Shown: piece by piece, positions 8,654 to 18,294 of the stretch
How positions within the stretch are numbered: position 1 is the stretch's first letter
Layout: every line of letters begins with the position of its first letter
Program-made: the position numbers and the translations under genes
The notes under the pieces: model-generated
Told to the model about the DNA's origin: nothing
What the model saw: the letters and a program-made list of their open reading frames with translations, nothing else
Databases searched by the model: none
Assembly (NCBI RefSeq): GCF_000472965.1
Contig: NZ_AXAU01000028.1
Coordinates: 1 to 64,000 of the forward strand
Source: Bradyrhizobium murdochi
GTDB lineage: Bacteria > Pseudomonadota > Alphaproteobacteria > Rhizobiales > Xanthobacteraceae
DNA: 64,000 bases
Reading direction: 5' to 3'

Positions 8654-9820
8654 TCACGTCCCGGGCGCCAGCAGGCTCCAGTCGCCACCCTTGATTTCGA
8701 GCAAGCGGAACGCCGACAGATCGAGGCCGAGGTGATCGGTCGGCGACATGTTAACCACACCGCCAGTGCCGACAAAGCCCTTGGTTTTCTCAATTTCGTC
8801 GCGCAGCTTCTTCGGATCGGTCGAATTCGCCCGCTTTATCGCTTCGACCAGAATGAAGAGACCGTCATAGGCATGGCCCCCGAAGGTGGAGACCGGCTGC
8901 TTCGCGGTGTCTTCATATGTCTTCTTGTAGTCGACCACGACCTTCTTCTGTGGATCGGAGTCCGACAGCTTGTCGCCGACGAGCAGCGCCGCCGCCGGCA
9001 GGCGCACGCTTTCCGCAGCAGATCCTGCAAGCTCGATGAAGCTCTTCGAGGCAACGCCATGGCTCTGATAGAGTGGCGTCGCGGTCATGCCGAGCTGGGC
9101 ATAGTTGCGCGTCACAATCGCCGGCGCTTGACCGAAACCGGCATTGACCACTGCCTGGATGCCAGCGGTGTTCTTGATCTTGGTCAGCTGCGCGGTCATG
9201 TCGCTGTCGCGCGGGCCGTAGGTTTCCTCGGTGATGACCTGCACGCCGTAATTCGGCGCCACCTTCAGGCACTGTGTCCGCATCGATGTGCCGAAACCGT
9301 CGGTGCTGGAAATTATCGCGATCTTGCTCAGGTTGCGCTGCTTCAAGTTTTCAAAGATCTTTTCGCACGCCATCTTGTCGGTGTGCGGCGTCTTGAAGAC
9401 ATACTTGCGGACCGGCTCGATGATTTCGATCGCGCCGCCGAGCGAAATGAGCGGCACCTGCGCTTCCTCGAACGCCGGAATCATCGCCATGGTCGTACCG
9501 GTGGTCGACCCGCCCACCATGGCCACCACCTTGTCGTCTTCGATAAGCCGGGTAGCGAAGGTGCGCGCCTTGTTGGCGTCGCCCCCGTCGTCATAAATCA
9601 CGAGCTCGATCTTCTTGCCGCCGACGCCGCCGGTGCTGTTGATCTTGTCGACGTACATCCGCAGCGTCTTTTCCTCGGGATCGCCGAGGAACGAGGCCGG
9701 GCCGGTGATCGAGAGGATCGAACCGATCTTGATGCTCTGCTGCGCAAAGGCGGGATGGCACAGCGCCAAGCCGAGCGCGCCGGCCGCAGCAAGACATTTC
9801 ATGGCTGAGAGAGGTCTCAT
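8654..9820 (-). CDS. Periplasmic substrate-binding protein of the HAAT transporter (LivJ/K type)
   Basis: A 388-residue Peripla_BP_6 protein that captures the substrate in the periplasm for LivHMGF. It has a clear Sec signal peptide (MRPLSAMKCLAAAGALGLAL, cleavage after PAFA), then the family opening IKIGSILSITGPASFLG and GGVGGKKIELVIYDDGGD. The start at 9,820 is fixed by AGGAGG five bases upstream. The actual substrate cannot be read from sequence; this subfamily includes binders of aliphatic amino acids and of aromatic acids. It is the first gene of the minus-strand operon. Confidence 0.92.
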   Translation of the reverse strand: MRPLSAMKCLAAAGALGLALCHPAFAQQSIKIGSILSITGPASFLGDPEEKTLRMYVDKINSTGGVGGKKIELVIYDDGGDANKARTFATRLIEDDKVVAMVGGSTTGTTMAMIPAFEEAQVPLISLGGAIEIIEPVRKYVFKTPHTDKMACEKIFENLKQRNLSKIAIISSTDGFGTSMRTQCLKVAPNYGVQVITEETYGPRDSDMTAQLTKIKNTAGIQAVVNAGFGQAPAIVTRNYAQLGMTATPLYQSHGVASKSFIELAGSAAESVRLPAAALLVGDKLSDSDPQKKVVVDYKKTYEDTAKQPVSTFGGHAYDGLFILVEAIKRANSTDPKKLRDEIEKTKGFVGTGGVVNMSPTDHLGLDLSAFRLLEIKGGDWSLLAPGT

Positions 9821-10275
9821 GAATTCCTCCTGGTTTCGGGGTGCTCGTTTTTGCAGAGAGCTTGCCCGGCGCATCGCATCCATTCGAGGGATGAGCGGCC
9901 TTCCTCCTCAATATAGTTGACCGAACGGATCAGCGCCGTCAGAAACTACCACGGTGGGCCGACGTATTTCCTTATGTCAATGATGTTTACCCATACCGGC
10001 TTTGGCCCTGAGCCGCCAATTGGCAAGCTAGAGCCACCGTCGGGTGCTGGAGGGACCAGGTTCGCGCGGACGAGGTGGAAGACGTGGTTGGCTTCGACAA
10101 GCAAAGCTTGATCGGCCTGCGAAGACGTTGTTCATCGGCATCCATCCGCTCGTGCAGGCGGCGCGCGGGGCGAAGGCTCGCGCCGCTGGCCCGGCGTGGC
10201 GAGACCTTTCGGCGAACCCAGCCGTAGATCGGCTACCCGGCTATGCTGCCGCGGGCTTCATCTTCCGATTGGCTT
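9821..10275. other. livJ promoter region and unassigned DNA
   Basis: No gene is supported. The part next to 9,821 should hold the livJ promoter, but I could not assign -35/-10 elements with confidence. Confidence 0.4.
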
Positions 10276-11290
10276 CTAGCCTCCGATCGACCAGCGCCAC
10301 GACTCATCAAGAGCGCGGTGGCGCATGCCCTTCTGCTTCGCAGCAAGCTGAACGAGTTTGTCCGCGCGCTCAATCTTCGAGGCACCGTTGTTCAGGGCCC
10401 GGGCGGCGGAGGCCGGGCGCAACAGGCTTTCCGCCGCCGCGGCGTACTTTTCGAACGGCACCAATTCGCCGCGCGAGGCGCCGATCTTGACGCACACATC
10501 GAGGACGAAATCATAAATCGACCGCGACGCTGCCAGATCCGAATGAACGGCCTCTCGGGCGGTGCGCATGCCGTCCTCGGTGATACACCGGTAGTTCCCG
10601 GCCATCAGCATGGCCCACTTGGCCAAGGGTACGTAAATGGAATCGTAAAACCGCAACTTCACCGGCAATTCGATCCTGCCTTCGGGTGCATCGAAGCGCG
10701 CGGCATCGATCTCCTTCTCCAACTGCCGGACGATCTCGTTGCCCCTCTCGACGTCAAAGTGGGCGACCTTGAAGTTCGTGGGCAGCGTCACCTGCAATAT
10801 ATATTGGCCTTTTCGTCAGGTGGTCGTATCGCCTGCGGATCGGGACTGCAGAGCGTCATCGTGCTCGGGTCGAAATCCTCCCAGACGGCCGGCTCCGTAT
10901 AGGCAGGCTTAAGCAGCTCGGACTCTATCCCCGGAATACGCCTCATATAGAGAAGCGGTGGCATGTTCATGATCGACATGCACGGCATCCTCCCGCACTC
11001 CGGGCGATCCGTACTGCGGCTCCTGCATCGCAAGGCCGATAAGGTCGTATTCCTGCGGGTCGAGGTCAGTCGCTCCCGCGGCTGACACTCGGCCGGGCAG
11101 CTTGCGAGAATCCAGCTCGATGGGTTCGCTCCGGCCGCGGATCGGAATCCGAACACGAAACCCTTCGGAATTGATGATCTGCCTCGGCCGGAAGACAGAC
11201 AAGTTTCACCGAATGCGCGCCGAGCAGAATCTTCGACGCAAGCAACGAACCGTATGAAGCGCCTAGGATGAGAATGTTGTATGTCGACAT
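10276..11290 (-). pseudogene. Ketopantoate reductase-like (ApbA/PanE family) pseudogene
   Basis: Three frames join into one protein. It starts at 11,290 with a Rossmann motif (NILILGASYGSLLASKIL). Near 11,180 the frame shifts into INSEGFRVRIPIRG. Near 11,000 codons are missing and the frame shifts again to PCMSIMNMPPLLYMRRIPG. At about 10,795 an extra two bases in an ATATAT run shift it into LQVTLPTNF and the helical C-terminal domain (LPVKLRFYDSIYVPLAKW). Several independent lesions, one a deletion, argue for true decay rather than sequencing error. The original function was probably an NADP-dependent 2-hydroxyacid-type reductase. Confidence 0.75.
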
Positions 11291-12522
11291 CGCCGAGTTT
11301 CCTTTGAGATCTTAGCTCGGGTTCATTGCGGCCTGCTTTGTGCCATCGGCCGGCTCGACGCCGCCGGTGCGGTGACGACAAGCGGCGCATCCGGCCGAAC
11401 CGTGGCGACTGGAGCTGCGCCGGCGAACCGGATTCTTGGACCCGAGGCGAGCAGTATGGTCCAGTTGCCAGCGCAACATCCAAGATGATCAGCTCGGCTG
11501 CGACGCCACAGCGGCGGAGATCTCTTCAAGAGAAGCCGCGTACTGTTCGCAGGGCATGCCGTCGACACTCATCTGCGGTCGCCCCGGGATTGTGATCCGG
11601 CTGTCGACCCCCTGCCCGGTTTCCACCGCCGCCGATGGGAACCGGTGATCCATATAGCGATTGAAATAGCGCAGATAAGCGTTCCGCAACGCCGGCTTCG
11701 ATGGCCTCCGCGGCGCGGGCAAGATTGCATTTTGCCATTGGGTGATGTCGCGTTTGACTTTGCGCGTCGATCCGGGCCACTGTCTCGTTCACTGTATCCA
11801 CCTCGACTTGCCTGCTTGAAGGTGCCGGGTTGGTTCTGATGGTTTCGTCAGGCCCGTGTTGGCTTCCGGGGATGGAATAGCTCTTCGACGGACTGCTTCG
11901 GGTCCGCGATCCGAGAGCGGTCCTTGTGATCGTTCTTTTGTGCCTCGAGTTTCTGCAGGAAGCGAAAACGCGGCGATCGGGTCGCGTGCCCCGATCGGCC
12001 GTGCTTGGTCATGCCGAAACCCTTTTGACCGCCATGCGTCATTTGATGATCCCGATGGAAGCTGTGCGGCTCATCTCTTGCACCGGGAGCCGCCACCGGG
12101 GGCCAAGCCTCATGCGGTTCGCCAAAGCACGATCGGAGGGAAAGGATAGCCCTGATCGTCAAAGGGCGCGAGGCTGGGATAGTCGGTTTGCGAGAAATGC
12201 TGCAGTGCGGCGGGCTGGAATGGTCAAAACATCACCATGCCTGCGCGCCACTTCAGTTCGGCGGACGGCGCCTGACCCACGGCGTCGCGCGGCCGGCACA
12301 GCGCCGCTGACGGTTCGATGCCCCAGCAGCTCCTCGCATGAGGCGGCGATGGATCGGCCGGGGCTGGGGAGGTGCATTACTGACGCCGAACGCGTTGGAC
12401 AAGGATACATCAAAGAGCTGTGGTTTGGCGCGATACAATGGCCTAAAATGCGGCAATGAGCCCCCCACTAGGAGCTTGAACGTGGCGAGATCATCTGTGT
12501 CCTCGACAAAGGAGGATAAACC
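11291..12522. other. Decayed DNA between the two transporter loci
   Basis: No intact gene is supported. On the minus strand between 11,480 and 11,810 short overlapping frames (for example one with LRNAYLRYFNRYMDHRFP) look like the remains of a small gene broken by frameshifts, but I do not recognise the family. A 104-codon minus-strand frame at 11,848-12,162 is rich in His, Arg and Lys and has no recognisable feature. The last 100 bases should hold the promoter of the plus-strand operon that starts at 12,523. Confidence 0.4.
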
Positions 12523-13905
12523 ATGGAGCAGAGAAACGTAGATCGTAGAAGCTTTCTCAATAACCTCGGCGTGACGGTCGGCGCAGCCGCGGCGGCAACC
12601 GCAATACCGGTCGTAAAACCTGCATCGGCGCAGAGCCCCGCGGCGCCGAAAGGAAAGATCCCCGATACGCCGCTCAAGTTCGGTCACATGACCTTCTTGA
12701 CTGGCCCCGCAGCGGTGCTCGGCGAGCCCTCACTCAAAGGCCACCTCCTGGCTGCCGAGGAAATCAATGCCACGGGCGGCATTCTCGGCAAACGCAAGAT
12801 CGAGACGATCACCGCCGACGAGGCAGCCGGCACTGACGCCAACGTGAAGGAGCTTCGCCGGATGAAGCTCTCCGAAAAGATCGACATGTTTACCGGCGTC
12901 ATATCGAGCGGCAACACGCCGGCGCTCGGCCCGGTCGCCGAGGAGCTTGGCCTGCTGACGATCTTTGTCGACGGCTGCACCGACTTTCTGTGGGACAAGG
13001 CGGTGCCGAACCCGAAATTCGCGTTCCGCATTACCAACATCCAGTCGGCGGATGGCGTCACTTGCGCGGTGGCGGCGGCGCAGACCTGGCCTGAGGCAAA
13101 GAAGATTGCACACATTCACCCTGACTACAGCTATGGCCGCAATGCCTTCGACCATTTCAACATCGCGTTCGGCAAGCTGGTGCCCGGTACCCAGGTCGTT
13201 TCGGAAGGCTGGCCGAAGCTCGGCACTACCGACTTCACCGCTCACATCACCAAGGCGATGTCATCGACTCCGGACCTGATCGTTTCGTCGGTCTGGGGCG
13301 GCGACTACGTCGCCATGTACAAGCAGGCCCTGCGCTACGGCATGTTCAACAATGCGAAGTTTGCGAGCACGATTGCTTTCGGCGTTGCGCCGCATGCCAT
13401 CGGCAAGGATCACCCGGAAGGCGTTATCGCGGGCGTACACTCGAACTACTACTTCACCTTCCCGCCGGGAAATCGTTGGCCGGCCAACAAGACATTCGTC
13501 GAGAAGTACTACAAGCGCTGGAACGAGTATCCGAACTTCCAATCGGATGGTGCGTATCACACGCTGTATATGTACAAGACGGCTGTCGAGAAGGCGAACA
13601 AGCTTGCGGGTGGGTGGCCGGAGGAAGAGGCGATCATCAGCCAGCTTGAAGGCATGTATTTCGAGACGGCGGCGGGTTATCTCTATATCCGTCCGGACAA
13701 TCACCAGGGCTACAAGGACGCGGTGACCGGCTTCAGCAAGAACGTGCCCGAATACCAGTTCCAAATCCTGGATCCGAATCGGATGATCACAATTCCGATC
13801 CGGAATATCACGGCCCCGCCGCACTGGCCGAAGCCGGGTAGTGGTCATAACGATCCGACGGCGACTTACAATTGGATCAAGGAGACCTGGCCGCAGGTCA
13901 CTTGA
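12523..13905 (+). CDS. Tat-exported Peripla_BP_6 substrate-binding protein
   Basis: A 460-residue type I periplasmic binding protein, first gene of a nine-gene operon. The N-terminus has a twin-arginine signal (DRRSFLNNLG, then an Ala-rich core, cleavage near PASAQ), so the protein is probably exported folded. The mature part shows LKFGHMTFLTGPAAVLGEP and NATGGILGKRKIETITADEA, as in Urt/Liv-type binders, and VDGCTDFLWDK. AAGGAGG lies eight bases before the ATG. It should deliver substrate to the permeases encoded at 16,397-18,294. The substrate is unknown; the protein resembles the longer amide/urea-type binders more than LivJ. Confidence 0.9.
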   Translation: MEQRNVDRRSFLNNLGVTVGAAAAATAIPVVKPASAQSPAAPKGKIPDTPLKFGHMTFLTGPAAVLGEPSLKGHLLAAEEINATGGILGKRKIETITADEAAGTDANVKELRRMKLSEKIDMFTGVISSGNTPALGPVAEELGLLTIFVDGCTDFLWDKAVPNPKFAFRITNIQSADGVTCAVAAAQTWPEAKKIAHIHPDYSYGRNAFDHFNIAFGKLVPGTQVVSEGWPKLGTTDFTAHITKAMSSTPDLIVSSVWGGDYVAMYKQALRYGMFNNAKFASTIAFGVAPHAIGKDHPEGVIAGVHSNYYFTFPPGNRWPANKTFVEKYYKRWNEYPNFQSDGAYHTLYMYKTAVEKANKLAGGWPEEEAIISQLEGMYFETAAGYLYIRPDNHQGYKDAVTGFSKNVPEYQFQILDPNRMITIPIRNITAPPHWPKPGSGHNDPTATYNWIKETWPQVT

Positions 13906-13917
13906 ACGCGACAATCG

Positions 13918-13949
13918 AGACGGCCATGCCTTTGATGGTATAGCCGTCT
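13918..13949 (+). promoter_or_regulatory. Intergenic hairpin after the binding-protein gene
   Basis: AGACGGC (13,918-13,924) can pair perfectly with GCCGTCT (13,943-13,949) around an 18-base loop, followed by TT. It lies just after the binding-protein stop. Such hairpins often stabilise the upstream mRNA so that the binding protein is made in excess over the transporter. It could also be a weak terminator; the U-run is short. Confidence 0.4.
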
Positions 13950-14033
13950 TTCGCGATGTGGTCTTGATCGGGCGGCCGCAACTCCTCCGCGTTGTTCGGC
14001 CGCAGCGACATCTTGCTGGCGGTGGAGCGGAAC

Positions 14034-16400
14034 ATGTCTCTGTGCGCAGCTTCGCCTTGGGCGCGAATAGGCGGCCTGGTTCTGGGGCTGACGTGCGCGC
14101 TTGCTGTTGCGCCGACATCCGCACAGGCCGACCACGAGGTGTCTTATTTTCCTTCGTTCTACCCGCATGAAATCCGCATCGAGCCGCTCGATCCGGAACG
14201 AGCGGCTCGCGAGTTCGTCAACAGGACCGATCCGCTTCATCTTTATGTGGGCGCCGCACCACGCTTTTCTGGCCAGATTCCCGAGCACCTCAAGTCGGTC
14301 GAGTCACTCAAGTCGCTGATCACTGTCAGCGTCAATCCGCAGTCATCGCGGCTCCAGGGCCGCGAGGCGCGCTGCCGCGCCGTGGAACAGGCCGTTGGCG
14401 CGCTAGCGACGCCACCCGACGTCGTCATTCATCCGTATCCGATTACGCCCTATCACGCCGACTCTCTCAGCCACGCGGACCGGGTGCCGCCGACCAAGGC
14501 CGTGAGCAAACCTGCCGATGCGGACACACTGACGTTTCGTGACGGCGCCGACTTGTCCCTGCTCTCGCCGCCGGCCCGCGTCCAGACAACTGACTGGGAT
14601 GTCAGCCTCGATGAGATTTCAGTGAGTGCATTACTGATTGAAGCCGGGGTCGGCTTCAATCAGTGGCCGGCGCCGCCTTGGGCCAAGGCGGGATGGTTTC
14701 AAGCGTACCAGCTGCTTCGCCCGGCCATCGGCGAGGCGAGCGACCGAGAGCATGTCGACCAGCTCTATGAGCGGCTCACCCATAACGAATTCAGGGATCG
14801 CGCCGAGCAGCTCAACCTCGAGCGTCAGTTACTGACCGCATTGCTCGGCAGTTGCGAGCGTGCTGTGATCGGGTATCGGCTGCGGCAGGAATTCTATACG
14901 GACGACTTCTCCAGCGGCATTGAGAATGTTGCCGTGGATTCGCAGTCCGGTTTGAATTCCGCCGTCTTCCTGAGGACCGTCAAGCTTAAGGATTTCCTCT
15001 GGAATGGCTCGCTGCGCATCGGTGTCGATCCTCGCCCGGCCGCAGCCTGGAATCCGATTGCCGGCTTCACCGATGCAGCCGGCCGTCTGGTGTGGTCGAT
15101 CGTCGGCGACAACGCCTTCCTGCCAACTCCGCATAATAGCCGATGGGTTCAGAACCGCGCCGAAATCCGCCCCACGGACGAATCCGGCATGCGGCGGTCG
15201 GTTCGCGTTCCCGATGATGCGCTGATGCCGCAAACCGTGACCGGCAAACTTGGCCCGGTCGGGCCGAACCGCGGCGCGATGGCCAAGGTGCTGTATCGCC
15301 TTTCAGCCTCGAATTTCAGCGACGGTTCGGTGATGGAGGCGGCCGATCTGCTCTACCCGTATGCGTTGGCATTCCGCTGGGGCGCTGGCGGGCAGGATGC
15401 AGCGACCCACGATCCGGAGATCGCCAGTGCGACTCGGCTGATACGCGAGCGGCTGCGGGGCGTGAAGCTCGTCCGGGTCGAGGAAACCTCGCGGACAATC
15501 GCTGACCAGACCTTCACCCATCGCAGCCCGATTGTCGAGATCTACCTCGATAATCTCACTTTCGACGAACAGCAGAGTGCCCTCATTGCGCCACCCTGGA
15601 GTTCGGCGCCCTGGCACGTGCTTGCGCTGATGGAGGCAGCGGTCGAGCGCGGCATCGCAGCCTTCTCGCGCGGCGAAGCTGATCGGCATCAGCTTCCGTG
15701 GCTCGACCTGGTCCGCGATCCAGCGCAACTGAAAACGTTGCGCGCGCTGATCAAGGAATTTGCCCAAACCGGCTACCGGCCGGCGGCGCTGGAATTGCTG
15801 GTCGGCCCGGACACGGCAAGGGCCCGCTGGCAGCTTCTCGACCAGTTCGTTGAAGCCAACGGTCATTTGCTGGTAACCAACGGACCCTACCGGCTAAAGG
15901 CCTTGTCGCCTGACACGTTTGTTTTCGAGGTTGTGCGGGAATTCACCTATCCCGTTGGTCTCGGTACGTTCGACGGCTTTGCCTATCCGGCACGCGCGCT
16001 CATCAGCACAATGGAGCGCGAGGGCGATCTCGTGCTGGTCAGTGCCGACGCCGAAGTCACCGTCAAGCAGCAGCGCGACCATCGCCTCGTCCGGGCGGCG
16101 CTGCGGCCCGACACGCTGCGCGGCAGACTGCAGCCTGTTCGGCCGGAATCGCACTACGTTATCGTTGACCAAGACAGTCGGGTCATTGCCGTCGGAAGCT
16201 TGGTCCGGCAACCGGACAATCGCTTTGCTGCATCTCTGCCGACCACCCTTCGGCCCGGCGTCCATACGTTGTTCGCGGCGATCTTTCTCGACGGGAACAC
16301 GATCAATCCAGCAATCGGACGCATTGAACTGGCGAACGGCGGGACAATTGGCAAGGCAGGACCAGCCGGGGATGCAAAGGACGCGGAGAGAAGACCGTGA
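14034..16400 (+). CDS. Exported two-module protein (modules A+B) of the unusual ABC operon
   Basis: A 788-residue exported protein of no family I recognise. The ATG at 14,034 has GGAG seven bases upstream and begins a Sec signal peptide ending near TSAQA. Module A (about 33-380) has HEVSYFPSFYPHE, NPQSS, HPYPITP, two conserved cysteines (C114, C274) and a long conserved block GLNSAVFLRTVKLKDF. Module B (about 388-780) has DGSVMEAADLLYPY, APPWSSAPWH, WLDLVRDP and NGPYRLK. Module A recurs alone at 19,842-20,984 and module B recurs at the end of 21,379-24,048. Module B weakly resembles family-5 (oligopeptide-type) binding proteins. The stop overlaps the next start (GTGA). It is presumably a periplasmic partner of the transporter. 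Confidence 0.85.
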   Translation: MSLCAASPWARIGGLVLGLTCALAVAPTSAQADHEVSYFPSFYPHEIRIEPLDPERAAREFVNRTDPLHLYVGAAPRFSGQIPEHLKSVESLKSLITVSVNPQSSRLQGREARCRAVEQAVGALATPPDVVIHPYPITPYHADSLSHADRVPPTKAVSKPADADTLTFRDGADLSLLSPPARVQTTDWDVSLDEISVSALLIEAGVGFNQWPAPPWAKAGWFQAYQLLRPAIGEASDREHVDQLYERLTHNEFRDRAEQLNLERQLLTALLGSCERAVIGYRLRQEFYTDDFSSGIENVAVDSQSGLNSAVFLRTVKLKDFLWNGSLRIGVDPRPAAAWNPIAGFTDAAGRLVWSIVGDNAFLPTPHNSRWVQNRAEIRPTDESGMRRSVRVPDDALMPQTVTGKLGPVGPNRGAMAKVLYRLSASNFSDGSVMEAADLLYPYALAFRWGAGGQDAATHDPEIASATRLIRERLRGVKLVRVEETSRTIADQTFTHRSPIVEIYLDNLTFDEQQSALIAPPWSSAPWHVLALMEAAVERGIAAFSRGEADRHQLPWLDLVRDPAQLKTLRALIKEFAQTGYRPAALELLVGPDTARARWQLLDQFVEANGHLLVTNGPYRLKALSPDTFVFEVVREFTYPVGLGTFDGFAYPARALISTMEREGDLVLVSADAEVTVKQQRDHRLVRAALRPDTLRGRLQPVRPESHYVIVDQDSRVIAVGSLVRQPDNRFAASLPTTLRPGVHTLFAAIFLDGNTINPAIGRIELANGGTIGKAGPAGDAKDAERRP

Positions 16401-17287
16401 CGATCTTCGTCATCCAGATCCTCAACTCGTTTTTCTACGCGGCGGTCCTGTTCCTTATCGCCGCCGGCCTAAGTCTCATTTACGGCGTCATGCGCATTGT
16501 GAACCTGGCGCATGGGGCGCTCTATGCGCTTGGCGCCTATATCTCCGCCTGGATTGTCGGCAGCGCGGTCGGCCACGCGCTGGAAGGAAATCTCGGCTTG
16601 GCCGGAATGTTGCTCCTCCTTCCGCTCGGCGCCGTCGCCATCGCAGCTCTCGGCGCGCTGATCGAGCCCACCCTGCTGCGCCCGCTCTACCAGCGATCGG
16701 AGGAATATCACCTGCTGGTCACGTTCGGCCTCCTCTTGATCCTCGAAGACGTCATGAAACTCCTGTTCGGCCGCACGCCCCTATCGGCCGGAGCAATCAT
16801 GGATCAGATGGGCAGCATCCCCGTTGGTCGCCTGATATATCCCACCTACAACCTGTTCGTCGTCGCAGTCGGTGTTGCCGCCGCGATCGGACTGTGGGCG
16901 TTTATCTACCGCACGAAGTTTGGCGTCATCCTGCGCGCTACCTCGCAGGACCGACGCATGGCTGCAGCACTCGGTATCAATGTCAGTCGCGTCTATGTCC
17001 AGGCCTTTGCCATCGGTTGCTTCATGGCCGGCCTCGGCGGTGCGGTGGTGGTGCCGGCGCAGGCGGCGGTCCTTGGCCTGGGTATCGAGGTGCTTATCCT
17101 GGCCTTCGTGGTCGTTGTGATTGGAGGGCTCGGGAGCTTGCAAGGAGCGCTCGTCGGCGCGTTGATCGTCAGCTTCGTGCGCACCGCAGGCATTCAATTT
17201 TTCCCTGAAATCGAACTTGCGGTTCTTTACCTAATTGCAGCCGCAGTCCTGCTCGTCCGTCCCACCGGCTTGTTCGGAAGGGCATGA
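16397..17287 (+). CDS. HAAT-class ABC permease (LivH-like)
   Basis: A 296-residue inner-membrane permease. LivH features are present: FFYAAVLFLIAAGLSLIYG, VNLAHGALYALGAYI near the N-terminus and VVIGGLGSLQGALVGALIVS near the C-terminus. The GTG start overlaps the upstream stop as GTGA with a GAGAGAAG ribosome site, and the stop overlaps the next gene by four bases, so the pair is translationally coupled. It probably forms a heterodimeric channel with the LivM-like protein that follows. It is clearly different from livH at 7,467. Confidence 0.92.
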   Translation: MTIFVIQILNSFFYAAVLFLIAAGLSLIYGVMRIVNLAHGALYALGAYISAWIVGSAVGHALEGNLGLAGMLLLLPLGAVAIAALGALIEPTLLRPLYQRSEEYHLLVTFGLLLILEDVMKLLFGRTPLSAGAIMDQMGSIPVGRLIYPTYNLFVVAVGVAAAIGLWAFIYRTKFGVILRATSQDRRMAAALGINVSRVYVQAFAIGCFMAGLGGAVVVPAQAAVLGLGIEVLILAFVVVVIGGLGSLQGALVGALIVSFVRTAGIQFFPEIELAVLYLIAAAVLLVRPTGLFGRA

Positions 17288-18294
17288 CGATGGTGACAAC
17301 AGCGGCCACCGGCATCTCGATTTGGCTGACCACGACCGTCTCTGCTTTCGTTCTTGCTGTCCTTGCGGCCCTCCCGCAGATCGTTGATCCTTATCAGACG
17401 GTGCTACTGACCTACGGTCTGATCATGGCCATTGCCGCACTCGGCTTCAATCTGTTGCTGGGATACACTGGCCTCTTGTCATTCGGCCATTCCGCTTATT
17501 TCGGCGCCGGCGCCTATGCAGTGGCCTTCATCATGCGAGATCTAGGCGCTCACTCCATGGAGCTATGCATCGTCGGCGGGATGCTTGGTACACTGATCAT
17601 TGCGGCGATCTTCGGATTCGTCTGCGTCCGGCACACACGCATTTTTTTCGGCATCCTGACGCTTGCATTGTCGCAGGTTCTCTGGAGCCTTGCCTTCAAG
17701 TTCTTCTGGGTAACGGGAGGTACCGACGGGATTCGGGTACCCTATGCCAGTCTCACCCTGCTTGGCGGCTTGGTCGATTTCAAGGGACCAGGTTCGTTCC
17801 AGCGGTTCATCTATGCCTACTACTACTATGTGCTGGTGCTGTTTGCCGCCTCTACGATCCTTATGTGGGTGATCGCCCATTCACCGTTCGGCAAGGCGCT
17901 GCAAGCGATCCGCGACAACGAAACACGAGCGCGGTTCGTTGGCATCTCTGTACGGCGCTATCGCTGGATCGCTTTCATGGTTTCCGGGACCTTTACGGGA
18001 CTTGCCGGGATTCTGTGGGTTCCGCTCAACGGTCTCACCACGCCCGACATTCTCTATTGGCCATTCTCCGGCGAGATCGTGTTCATGACCGTGTTGGGTG
18101 GATTCCGCTCCTTCACCGGCCCGATCGTCGGCGCGATGGCGTTCAACTACCTGAAGACCTACGCGATCGCCAGCACCGAATATTGGCAGCTACTGCTCGG
18201 CGTGGTGCTTGTCATTCTGGTGATGGCGCTCCCCGCTGGCATCGTTGGAACTGCCGCGCGGCTCGCTGCAAAGCTCGGGAGATGGACGAAATGA
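17284..18294 (+). CDS. HAAT-class ABC permease (LivM-like)
   Basis: A 336-residue inner-membrane permease with the LivM block GFNLLLGYTGLLSFGHSAYF, a CVRHTRIFFGILTLALSQ stretch in the middle and GLAGILWVPLNG followed by VLGGFRSFTGPIVGA near the C-terminus. It overlaps both neighbours by four bases. It contains an unusual Tyr-rich patch (IYAYYYYVLVL) within a membrane segment. It belongs to the same transporter as the genes on either side. Confidence 0.92.
   Translation: MTMVTTAATGISIWLTTTVSAFVLAVLAALPQIVDPYQTVLLTYGLIMAIAALGFNLLLGYTGLLSFGHSAYFGAGAYAVAFIMRDLGAHSMELCIVGGMLGTLIIAAIFGFVCVRHTRIFFGILTLALSQVLWSLAFKFFWVTGGTDGIRVPYASLTLLGGLVDFKGPGSFQRFIYAYYYYVLVLFAASTILMWVIAHSPFGKALQAIRDNETRARFVGISVRRYRWIAFMVSGTFTGLAGILWVPLNGLTTPDILYWPFSGEIVFMTVLGGFRSFTGPIVGAMAFNYLKTYAIASTEYWQLLLGVVLVILVMALPAGIVGTAARLAAKLGRWTK

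Noticed and set aside
8615..9808. A 397-codon open frame on the plus strand antisense to the binding-protein gene
   Set aside because: It mirrors codon bias of the real minus-strand gene, has no domain features and no ribosome site.
15919..17208. A 429-codon plus-strand frame across the end of the A+B protein and the LivH-like permease
   Set aside because: It is out of frame with two well-supported genes and is Arg/Pro-rich, typical of a GC-rich shadow.
17565..18290. N-terminal extension of the LivG-like ATPase by 242 codons
   Set aside because: The extension lies within the LivM-like gene in another frame; the ATPase begins at 18,291 with an ATGA overlap.
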